From NCBI GenBank assembly GCA_035798135.1, contig JAPFBR010000008.1, forward strand, positions 50,924-114,923: a stretch of 64,000 nucleotides of DNA, read 5' to 3'. Below the pieces are notes generated by a model. That model made no database searches and was not told where the DNA came from. It saw nothing but the letters and a program-made list of their open reading frames with translations. A program made the position numbers and the translations under genes. Within the stretch, counting starts at the first letter, position 1, and the number at the start of each line of letters is the position of its first letter. Of the stretch, positions 41,809 through 51,400 are shown one piece after another. The stretch comes from Sediminicola sp035798135. GTDB lineage: Bacteria; Bacteroidota; Bacteroidia; Flavobacteriales; Flavobacteriaceae.

Positions 41809-44800
41809 ATGGCTAGACAAAAAGATAATAGCACAATAAAGAGGTTCGATAAAATTTCAATCGGATTGGCATCTCCAGAATCTATTTTGGCAGAGTCAAG
41901 AGGGGAAGTTTTAAAGCCTGAAACTATAAACTATAGAACGCACAAACCTGAGCGTGACGGTCTTTTTTGTGAGCGTATTTTTGGTCCTGTAAAGGATTAT
42001 GAATGTGCTTGTGGAAAATACAAAAGAATCCGTTACCGAGGCATCGTTTGTGATCGTTGTGGGGTAGAGGTTACAGAAAAGAAAGTACGTAGGGACAGGG
42101 TAGGGCACATCAATTTGGTGGTTCCCGTAGCTCATATCTGGTACTTCCGTTCCTTGCCAAATAAAATCGGTTACCTTTTAGGATTGCCTTCCAAGAAATT
42201 GGACATGATCATCTATTATGAGCGTTATGTGGTTATCCAACCAGGTATTGCTAAGAATCCTGATGGGGAAGAGATTGAGAAAATGGATTTCTTGACCGAA
42301 GAGGAGTATCTAAACATTTTGGAATCCATACCACCGGAGAACCAATACTTGGATGATACAGATCCTAATAAATTTATTGCCAAAATGGGTGCTGAATGTT
42401 TGATCGATATCTTATCGAGAATCGATTTGGATCAGCTTTCCTATGAATTAAGGCATAAGGCAAATACAGAAACATCCAAGCAACGTAAGACAGAAGCTCT
42501 TAAGCGTTTGCAGGTTGTTGAATCTTTGCGCGATTCTCAGAAGAACAGGCAAAATAGACCTGAGTGGATGATTATGAAAGTAATCCCTGTAATTCCACCA
42601 GAACTTAGGCCTTTGGTACCATTGGATGGTGGTCGTTTTGCGACTTCCGACTTAAATGACCTTTACAGAAGGGTAATCATCAGAAACAACCGTTTGAAAA
42701 GGTTGGTCGAGATAAAAGCTCCAGAAGTAATCTTAAGGAACGAGAAGCGTATGCTTCAAGAGTCTGTAGATTCTTTGTTCGATAACACCCGTAAGGCATC
42801 AGCTGTTAAAACGGAATCGAACAGACCATTGAAATCTCTTTCTGATTCCTTGAAAGGGAAACAAGGTCGTTTCCGTCAAAACCTTTTGGGAAAACGTGTG
42901 GATTATTCCGCTCGTTCGGTAATCGTCGTTGGGCCGGAAATGAAATTGTTCGAATGTGGTCTGCCTAAGGATATGGCTGCGGAACTATACAAGCCATTCG
43001 TAATTCGTAAGTTGATCGAAAGAGGGATTGTAAAAACTGTAAAATCAGCCAAGAAAATTATAGATAAGAAGGAACCAGTTGTTTGGGACATTCTTGAAAA
43101 CGTACTAAAAGGACACCCTGTGCTATTGAACAGGGCCCCTACATTACACCGTTTGGGTATACAAGCGTTCCAGCCAAAACTTATTGAAGGAAAGGCTATT
43201 CGTTTGCACCCATTGGTATGTACTGCCTTCAACGCGGATTTCGATGGTGACCAGATGGCGGTGCATTTGCCACTGGGACCAGAAGCTATATTGGAAGCAC
43301 AATTGTTAATGTTGGCTTCCCACAACATATTGAACCCAGCAAACGGTTCCCCTATTACAGTACCATCTCAGGATATGGTCTTGGGCCTTTATTATATGAC
43401 AAAGGAGAGAAAAACCATGGGCGATGTTATCGTTAAAGGTGAAGGTATTACGTTCTATTCCGATGAGGAAGTGGTTATCGCTTTCAACGAAGGTATGGTA
43501 GAACTTAATGCAGGTATCAAGGTTAGAACGAAAGATTTTAATGAAGCGGGAGAACTTGTTTACCAAATTATACCTACAACCGTAGGTAGGGTATTGTTCA
43601 ACATGGTGGTGCCAGAACAGGCAGGATATGTGAACGATGTATTGAACAAAAAATCATTGCGTGATATTATCGGTAACATTTTAAGTGTTACAGACGTACC
43701 GACCACCGCTGATTTCTTGGACAAAATTAAGACCATGGGTTATGAATTCGCTTTCAAAGGTGGATTGTCCTTTAGTCTAGGTGATATTATTATCCCGCCA
43801 GAGAAACATGAAATGATTGCTGAAGCCAACGAACAAGTTGATGCTATTAGGGCGAATTATAACATGGGTCTTATTACAAACAACGAACGTTACAATCAGG
43901 TAATTGATGTTTGGACCTCTACGAATGCTATGTTGACAGAATTGGCAATGAAGCGTATCCGTGAGGACAAACAAGGATTTAACTCTGTGTACATGATGTT
44001 GGATTCTGGAGCAAGGGGTTCTAAGGAACAGATCCGTCAGTTGACCGGTATGCGTGGATTGATGGCTAAGCCTAAGAAATCTACTGCAGGTGGTGGTGAG
44101 ATTATTGAAAACCCGATCCTTTCAAACTTTAAGGAAGGTCTTTCTATCTTGGAATACTTTATTTCTACCCACGGTGCACGTAAAGGTCTTGCGGATACCG
44201 CTTTGAAAACAGCGGATGCAGGATATCTGACACGTCGTTTGGTAGATGTTTCACAGGATGTGATCATCAATACGGAAGATTGTGGAACATTAAGAGGAAT
44301 TAAGGTTGAGGCCTTGAAGAAGAATGAGGAAATCGTTGAGAGTCTAGGTGAAAGAATCCTAGGTAGAGTTGTCTTACACGATGTGATCAATCCTTTGACA
44401 GAAGAAATTTTGTTAAGAGCCGGACAAGAAATATTGGAGGCTGACGTGAAAATAATCGAAGCATCTCCTCTTGATAACGTAGAAGTGAGATCTGCATTGA
44501 CATGTGAGGCCCAAAAGGGTATCTGTGGTAAATGTTACGGTAGAAACCTATCGACCAATAAAATGGTTCAAAGGGGTGAAGCTGTAGGTGTTGTTGCTGC
44601 CCAATCCATTGGGGAGCCTGGAACACAGTTAACATTGCGTACGTTCCACGTGGGAGGTATTGCAGGTAACATCTCTGAAGACAGTAAATTGGAAGCTAAA
44701 TTTGGCGGTATAGCTGAAATCGAAGATCTAAGAACTGTAATAGGAACAGACTCTGAAGGAAAAGCGGTGGAGACTGTAATTTCCAGAACGTCTGAGATAA

Positions 44801-46107
44801 AAGTTGTGGATGCCAAAACTGGAATCACATTAAGTACCAATAACATTCCTTATGGTTCGCAATTGTTCATCAAGAACGGTGCTAAGCTTGAAAAAGGGGA
44901 GCTTATTTGTCAGTGGGATCCATATAACGGTGTTATTGTTTCTGAATTCCCAGGTAAGATTGCCTATGAAAATATTGACCAAGGTGTAACATACCAAGTT
45001 GAGATAGATGAGCAAACAGGATTCCAGGAAAAAGTAATCTCGGAATCAAGGAATAAGAAATTGATACCAACATTATTGATTAAAAACAATAATGACGAGG
45101 TATTGCGTTCTTACAACCTACCTGTTGGATCACATATTATGGTGGACAATGGCGATAAGATCAATGAAGGTAAAATCTTGGTTAAAATACCACGTAAATC
45201 TGCTAAGTCAGGAGATATTACAGGGGGTCTTCCAAGGGTGACCGAATTGTTTGAAGCGCGTAACCCATCTAACCCAGCAGTAGTTTCAGAAATTGATGGT
45301 GTCGTTTCTTTTGGTAAAATAAAAAGAGGTAACCGTGAGATTATCATCGAATCAAAATTAGGAGAAGTCAAGAAGTACTTGGTAAAACTTTCCAATCAGA
45401 TTTTGGTACAGGAAAATGATTATGTTCGTGCTGGAATGCCATTGTCGGACGGATCCATAACTCCAGAGGATATCTTGGCCATTAAAGGACCATCTGCTGT
45501 TCAACAGTACTTGGTAAATGAGGTACAGGAAGTATATCGTCTTCAAGGAGTGAAGATCAACGACAAGCATTTTGAGGTAGTCGTTCGTCAGATGATGCGT
45601 AAGGTACGTATTCAGGATCCGGGTGATACCATATTCTTGGAGAACCAATTGGCTCATAAAGATGATTTCATTTTAGAAAACGATGAAATCTTCGGTAAAA
45701 AAGTAGTTTTGGAAGACGGTGATTCTGAAAACCTGAAACCAGGTCAAATCATAACTGCCCGTGAACTAAGGGATGAAAACTCGCTTCTTAGAAGAGGGGA
45801 CAAAAACTTGGTAACGGCTAGAGATGCTGTTGCAGCTACAGCTACACCGATCCTACAAGGGATTACAAGAGCCTCGTTACAGACTAAATCATTCATATCT
45901 GCAGCTTCCTTCCAGGAAACAACAAAGGTATTGAACGAAGCGGCTGTTGCAGGTAAAGTGGATACTTTGGAAGGCTTAAAAGAAAATGTAATTGTTGGAC
46001 ATAAGATTCCGGCCGGTACAGGTATGAGGAATTATGATAGCATCATTGTTGGTTCTAAGGAAGAATTCGATGAGATCATGGCCCGTAAGGAAGAGTTCAA
46101 GTTTTAA
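41809..46107 (+). CDS. rpoC: RNA polymerase beta' subunit
   Basis: The 1432-residue subunit has the N-terminal zinc cluster (CACGKYKRIRYRGIVCDRC), the catalytic Mg-binding FNADFDGDQMAVHLPLG, the bridge helix/trigger loop region, and the second zinc cluster (CEAQKGICGKCYGRNL). The gene ends directly before the DUF3467 gene. Confidence 0.99.
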   Translation: MARQKDNSTIKRFDKISIGLASPESILAESRGEVLKPETINYRTHKPERDGLFCERIFGPVKDYECACGKYKRIRYRGIVCDRCGVEVTEKKVRRDRVGHINLVVPVAHIWYFRSLPNKIGYLLGLPSKKLDMIIYYERYVVIQPGIAKNPDGEEIEKMDFLTEEEYLNILESIPPENQYLDDTDPNKFIAKMGAECLIDILSRIDLDQLSYELRHKANTETSKQRKTEALKRLQVVESLRDSQKNRQNRPEWMIMKVIPVIPPELRPLVPLDGGRFATSDLNDLYRRVIIRNNRLKRLVEIKAPEVILRNEKRMLQESVDSLFDNTRKASAVKTESNRPLKSLSDSLKGKQGRFRQNLLGKRVDYSARSVIVVGPEMKLFECGLPKDMAAELYKPFVIRKLIERGIVKTVKSAKKIIDKKEPVVWDILENVLKGHPVLLNRAPTLHRLGIQAFQPKLIEGKAIRLHPLVCTAFNADFDGDQMAVHLPLGPEAILEAQLLMLASHNILNPANGSPITVPSQDMVLGLYYMTKERKTMGDVIVKGEGITFYSDEEVVIAFNEGMVELNAGIKVRTKDFNEAGELVYQIIPTTVGRVLFNMVVPEQAGYVNDVLNKKSLRDIIGNILSVTDVPTTADFLDKIKTMGYEFAFKGGLSFSLGDIIIPPEKHEMIAEANEQVDAIRANYNMGLITNNERYNQVIDVWTSTNAMLTELAMKRIREDKQGFNSVYMMLDSGARGSKEQIRQLTGMRGLMAKPKKSTAGGGEIIENPILSNFKEGLSILEYFISTHGARKGLADTALKTADAGYLTRRLVDVSQDVIINTEDCGTLRGIKVEALKKNEEIVESLGERILGRVVLHDVINPLTEEILLRAGQEILEADVKIIEASPLDNVEVRSALTCEAQKGICGKCYGRNLSTNKMVQRGEAVGVVAAQSIGEPGTQLTLRTFHVGGIAGNISEDSKLEAKFGGIAEIEDLRTVIGTDSEGKAVETVISRTSEIKVVDAKTGITLSTNNIPYGSQLFIKNGAKLEKGELICQWDPYNGVIVSEFPGKIAYENIDQGVTYQVEIDEQTGFQEKVISESRNKKLIPTLLIKNNNDEVLRSYNLPVGSHIMVDNGDKINEGKILVKIPRKSAKSGDITGGLPRVTELFEARNPSNPAVVSEIDGVVSFGKIKRGNREIIIESKLGEVKKYLVKLSNQILVQENDYVRAGMPLSDGSITPEDILAIKGPSAVQQYLVNEVQEVYRLQGVKINDKHFEVVVRQMMRKVRIQDPGDTIFLENQLAHKDDFILENDEIFGKKVVLEDGDSENLKPGQIITARELRDENSLLRRGDKNLVTARDAVAATATPILQGITRASLQTKSFISAASFQETTKVLNEAAVAGKVDTLEGLKENVIVGHKIPAGTGMRNYDSIIVGSKEEFDEIMARKEEFKF

Positions 46108-46113
46108 TTGATT

Positions 46114-46425
46114 ATGGACGATAAAAATCAAAACCAAAAGCAGATCAATATAGAATTAGATGAAAAAACGGCCGAGGGGGTATACTCCAACTTGGCCATC
46201 ATCAACCATTCCGTATCCGAATTTGTTGTTGATTTTATCAGTTTAATGCCGGGAGCACCAAAAGCTAAAGTGAAGAGTAGGATAGTACTTACCCCACAAC
46301 ACGCTAAAAAGTTCCTAAAAGCCTTAAATGATAATGTTCAGCGTTTTGAAAAAGCCCATGGAACAATAAAGGACTATGAACAGCCACCTATACCGTTGAA
46401 TTTCGGTCCAACAGGAGAGGCATAA
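46114..46425 (+). CDS. DUF3467 protein
   Basis: A 103-residue cytoplasmic protein. INIELDEKTAEGVYSNLAII, FVVDFISLMPGAPKAKVKSR and ILTPQHAKKFLKAL-type (VLTPQHAKKFLKAL) strands match the DUF3467 family, of unknown function. It starts at ATG 46114, 6 bp after the rpoC stop, so it is the last gene of the rpoBC transcript. Its fixed place suggests a link with transcription or translation. Confidence 0.88.
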   Translation: MDDKNQNQKQINIELDEKTAEGVYSNLAIINHSVSEFVVDFISLMPGAPKAKVKSRIVLTPQHAKKFLKALNDNVQRFEKAHGTIKDYEQPPIPLNFGPTGEA

Positions 46426-46428
46426 TAC

Positions 46429-46464
46429 AAAAAACCCCGTGATTTTCATCACGGGGTTTTTTTA
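46429..46464. terminator. Terminator between DUF3467 and prfC
   Basis: AAAACCCCGTGAT-TTTC-ATCACGGGGTTTT hairpin, then T-run; A-rich on the other flank, so it serves both convergent transcripts. Confidence 0.92.
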
Positions 46465-46487
46465 TGATTGTATACTAAGGAGTTTTG

Positions 46488-48077
46488 TTAATCAAATTCC
46501 GATGTGAAATGCAATTTTACCGTAGGGTATTTTTGTTGCGTCATTTGCAGGGAGAATTGGGAATCGGCCAAAAATACCAATTGATTGCGCTTGTCCTTGG
46601 CCAAGAATTTCTGTTTTACTCTTTTAAATTCTTTGAATTCCACATTGTTCTTATCTGCAGCCTCTACCCAACAAGCCTTGTATACAGGAAAGTTTTCATA
46701 GGTACATTTGGCGCCATATTCGTGTTCCAAGCGGTATTGTATAACTTCAAACTGAAGGGCACCAACAGTTCCAATCACTTTTCTATTATTTATTTCCAAA
46801 GTAAATAGTTGTGCAACCCCTTCATCCATCAATTGGTCAATCCCTTTGTGAAGCTGTTTTGATTTCATGGGGTCAGCATTGTTGATGTATCTGAAGTGTT
46901 CCGGGGAAAAACTTGGGATCCCTTTGTAATGAAGAATCTCTCCTTCAGTTAATGTATCCCCTATTTTAAAGTTACCAGTATCGTGCAGGCCGACAATATC
47001 ACCTGGATAAGAGATATCCACTATTTCTTTCTTTTCGGCAAAAAAGGCATTGGGGCTGGAAAATTTAAGATTTTTTCCATGCCTTACATGTAAATAGGGT
47101 TTGTTTCTTTCAAAAGTTCCCGATACAATTTTGATAAATGCCAGGCGGTCCCTATGTTTTGGGTCCATATTGGCATGGATTTTAAATACAAAACCTGTAA
47201 AATCCTTTTCGTTAGCTTTCACCAAACGTTCCTCGGCCATTTTAGGTCTAGGGGTTGGGGCAATATCCACGAAACAATCCAAAAGTTCGCGAACCCCGAA
47301 GTTATTTAAGGCGGAGCCAAAAAATACGGGTTGCTGGGCTCCTTTTAGATATTCTTCTTTATTAAATGGAGGATATACCCCATGTATCAATTCTAGATTT
47401 TCCCTTAGTTCGGTGGCCGCTTTTGAACCAATTATTTTTTCCAGCTCTGGACTGTCCAGATCATCAAAGGCAATGGTGTCCTCTATATTCTTTTTGCTTT
47501 CACCACTGAACAGGTTGATGTTCTTCTCATAAATATTGTATATGCCCTTAAAATCATAGCCCATTCCAATTGGGAAGCTCAATGGGGAGACTTTAAGGCC
47601 CAACTTTTGTTCCACTTCATCCAAAAGGTCAAAGGCATCCTTTCCTTCCCTGTCCATCTTATTAATGAAGACGAGCATGGGAATGTTACGCATCCTACAT
47701 ACTTCCACCAGCTTCTCAGTTTGATCTTCCACCCCTTTCGCGACATCTATCACTACAATAACGCTATCCACGGCAGTTAACGTTCTAAAGGTGTCTTCGG
47801 CAAAGTCCTTGTGACCTGGCGTATCCAGGATATTGATTTTCTTGTCCCTGTAGATAAATGCTAAAACAGAAGTCGCTACAGAAATACCACGCTGCTTTTC
47901 AATTTCCATGAAATCACTGGTGGCTGTTTTTTTAATTTTATTGTTTTTTACGGCCCCAGCTTCTTGGATAGCACCTCCGAAAAGTAATAATTTCTCGGTT
48001 AAGGTTGTTTTTCCGGCATCGGGGTGGGAGATGATCCCAAAAGTCCTTCTTCTCAGTATTTCCTTATCAAAACTCAT
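46488..48077 (-). CDS. prfC: Peptide chain release factor 3
   Basis: The 529-residue GTPase has G1 SHPDAGKTTLTEKLL, the RGISVATSVLAF switch, G3 LDTPGHKDFAEDTFRTL and G4 NKMDREGKD. It has the RF3-specific C-terminal domains (GTVGALQFEVIQYRLEHEYG). RF3 removes RF1/RF2 after peptide release. On the opposite strand from rpoBC, convergent. Confidence 0.98.
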   Translation of the reverse strand: MSFDKEILRRRTFGIISHPDAGKTTLTEKLLLFGGAIQEAGAVKNNKIKKTATSDFMEIEKQRGISVATSVLAFIYRDKKINILDTPGHKDFAEDTFRTLTAVDSVIVVIDVAKGVEDQTEKLVEVCRMRNIPMLVFINKMDREGKDAFDLLDEVEQKLGLKVSPLSFPIGMGYDFKGIYNIYEKNINLFSGESKKNIEDTIAFDDLDSPELEKIIGSKAATELRENLELIHGVYPPFNKEEYLKGAQQPVFFGSALNNFGVRELLDCFVDIAPTPRPKMAEERLVKANEKDFTGFVFKIHANMDPKHRDRLAFIKIVSGTFERNKPYLHVRHGKNLKFSSPNAFFAEKKEIVDISYPGDIVGLHDTGNFKIGDTLTEGEILHYKGIPSFSPEHFRYINNADPMKSKQLHKGIDQLMDEGVAQLFTLEINNRKVIGTVGALQFEVIQYRLEHEYGAKCTYENFPVYKACWVEAADKNNVEFKEFKRVKQKFLAKDKRNQLVFLADSQFSLQMTQQKYPTVKLHFTSEFD

Positions 48078-48470
48078 GCATTAAATTTTCGCAAAAATAA
48101 GTCAAATAAATCGCTTCTATAGTAGAACGAAAAGGAAATAATAAATTGCTGTAGCTACTTGAATTTTTGGGATTGGAATATTTCACAAAGAATTGCTTTT
48201 TATGTTCAGACGTTTATATTCGATGAAGAGGAGTATATAACATCCAAAGCATGAAAAAGTGCGTTTGCATGTGGTGTCAAGGTAGGCGAAAATTTACGCT
48301 TCATCGAGTATTATTGTCGTATAAGGATAATTGACGATGTTTATGAAAGAAACAATTTGTTCCTCAAATATTTAGATTTATCTTGCACTATATTATAAGA
48401 ATGCCCTAACTTCTTACAATAGCCAACCTTTCCATGCCATGGTGCTTAGTAAAATAAATTACTGACACAT
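48078..48470. other. Non-coding gap upstream of the large adhesin gene
   Basis: About 390 bases. It holds the prfC promoter region (a TATTTTTG-type element near the prfC start) and the adhesin promoter. A 27-codon open frame (48251-48334) with three Cys is present but unsupported. Confidence 0.5.
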
Positions 48471-51400
48471 ATGGACGACTTTACTTTTTTAAATATAAAG
48501 AGGAAAAGAAAAAATACGCTAAGCTTTTTAGCGGGTTTTCTGTTATTCTTCGCATTTTCTTCGTTTGACAGTTTTTCTACATTAGCATCAACATTGGATA
48601 CTGATAAGAATGGTGCTGCCATTACTAAGGATGATTCAACGGATGATAGTATAGATAAATCCTTATCAAAAATTTCAAGTGGGTTTTATTTTGCGGATTC
48701 AGGGGAATGTCAAGTTTCAAATAAACTAGAAATACGACCATTTGATTTTGGTTTTAAAGATGGTGTAACTGATGGTAGTCTAAACGCAGATAATGTTGAT
48801 TTAAGCGCTAAATGGAATTTACCAAAAGGAAGTATTATTGTTACAGTTAGAGGTGCCAGTACTAAAAGTTCAGGAAGTTTTTTTGAAGTTAATAGAGATT
48901 TACCGGTTGTATTCTATTTCTCAGGTTCAATACCTGTTAAAGTTATTGCGGAACACTCTTCAAGGGTTGACGCCAGACATAGGGATGGCATTATTGCAGA
49001 AGATAATGTCGAATATATTCAGACCACAAGTCTACCAAAAGGTATTATTTCTATACGTAATTTGAATAATTATTATGTTGAAAATACAACCTCCAAACCA
49101 ATAGAAGAATCTAAAAGATTTGTGTGGGAATCTCAATCAACTACAAATCAGATAGAATTTTATACCACATCAAGTTTTAATGTTAATGGAATAAGATTAA
49201 GTTTAATTCCTATAACATGTCCAGACACCGATGGGGACGGAGTTCCGGATGTAACGGACCTTGACGATGACAATGATGGGATTTTGGATACGGTTGAATC
49301 CCCGGATGGAGTAGACATAGACAGTGACAACGACGGTTACCCTGATAGGATAGATATAGACAGTGACAACGACGGCATTCCCGATAACGTGGAGGCACAG
49401 ACCACTTCCGGTTATGTTGCCCCAAGTGGATTGGACGACGATAACGACGGTCTGGACAACGCTTACGAGGGCACCAACAACGATGGACTTACACCCGTGG
49501 ACACGGATGGCGACAATACCCCGGACTACCTTGACCTGGACAGTGACAACGACCTTGTACCTGACAACAACGAGGGGAACGACTTCAACTTTGACGGGAT
49601 CCCCGACCAGACCTTTACGGGCACGGATACGGACGGTGACGGTCTTGACGATGGTTACGAGGGCAGTGATGTGAACGACGGCTTCGATGTGAACGACGAG
49701 ATCGATGATCCCGCGAACGACCTTCCAGACACGGACGGCGATGCCACAACGGATGGGGACGTGAACTATAGGGACCTTGATGATGACGGGGACAATATTG
49801 ATACCCCGGACGAGGATGCTAACAATGATGGCAATCCCACCAATGACGATACGGATGATGACGGCACCCCAGATTACCTTGATCCGACCGATGGGAAGGA
49901 TACGGACGGTGACGGAGTTCCAGATATAACAGACCTTGACGACGATAACGATGGTATCTTGGATACTGTTGAATCCCCGGATGGAGTAGATATAGACAGT
50001 GACAATGACGGTTTTCCGGATAGGATAGATATAGACAGTGACAACGATGGTATTCCCGACAATGTCGAGGCTCAGACCACTTCTGGTTATGTGGCCCCGA
50101 CCGGCTTGGATGACGATAACGATGGCTTGGACAACGCCTATGAGGGTAATGGAGACCAAGGTTTGACCCCAGTGGACACCGATGGAGATAACACCCCTGA
50201 CTACCTCGATCTGGACAGTGACAACGACCTTGTTCCCGACAACAATGAAGGGAACGACTTCAATTTTGATGGGATTCCCGACCAGACCTTTACGGGTATT
50301 GACACGGATGGTGATGGCCTTGATGATGGCTATGAGGGCAGCGATGTAAACGACGGCTTCGATGTGAACGACGAGATCGATGATCCCGCGAACGACCTTC
50401 CAGACACGGACGGCGATGCCACAACGGATGGGGACGTGAACTATAGGGACCTTGATGATGACGGGGACAATATTGATACCCCGGACGAGGATGCTAACAA
50501 TGATGGCAATCCCACCAATGACGATACGGATGATGACGGCACCCCAGATTACCTTGATCCGACCGATGGGAAGGATACGGACGGTGACGGAGTTCCAGAT
50601 ATAACAGACCTTGACGACGATAACGATGGTATCTTGGATACTGTTGAATCCCCGGATGGAGTAGATATAGACAGTGACAATGACGGTTTTCCGGATAGGA
50701 TAGATATAGACAGTGACAACGATGGTATTCCCGACAATGTCGAGGCTCAGACCACTTCTGGTTATGTGGCCCCGACCGGCTTGGATGACGATAACGATGG
50801 CTTGGACAACGCTTATGAAGGCGCTGGCAACGAAGGTTTGACGCCTGTGGATACGGACGGTGACAACACCCCTGATCACCTTGATCTGGACAGTGACAAC
50901 GACCTTGTTCCCGACAACAACGAGGGGAACGACTTCAATTTTGACGGGATCCCCGACCAGACCTTTACGGGTATTGATACGGATGGTGACGGTCTTGACG
51001 ATGGTTACGAGGGCAGTGATGTGAACGACGGCTTCGATGTGAACGACGAGATCGATGATCCCGCGAACGACCTTCCCGACACAGACGGCGATGCCACAAC
51101 GGATGGGGACGTGAACTATAGGGACCTTGACGATGACGGGGACAATATTGATACCCCGGACGAGGATGCCAACAATGATGGCAATCCTACCAATGACGAT
51201 ACGGATAATGACGGTACCCCTGATTACCTTGATCCTTTAGATACAGATGGTGACGGAGTTCCGGATTCAATAGACCTTGACGATGATAATGACGGTATCT
51301 TGGATACAGATGAATCTGACGATCTTGATCAAAAACCAGTAGATAGGGACAGCGATAACGATGGCTACCCAGATAGGATAGATATTGATAGTGACAATGA

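Noticed and set aside
46485..46808. 107-codon plus-strand frame opposite the end of prfC
   Set aside because: Shadow of the RF3 C-terminal domain, whose motifs are clear.
48251..48334. 27-codon frame with CVCMWC motif upstream of the adhesin
   Set aside because: Too short, no RBS, promoter or terminator context and no known family; probably chance.
49203..50879. 558-codon open frame on the minus strand
   Set aside because: It is the mirror of the GAC/GAT-rich TSP3 repeats of the adhesin; its repetitive Val/Ile translation has no signal, start or family feature.
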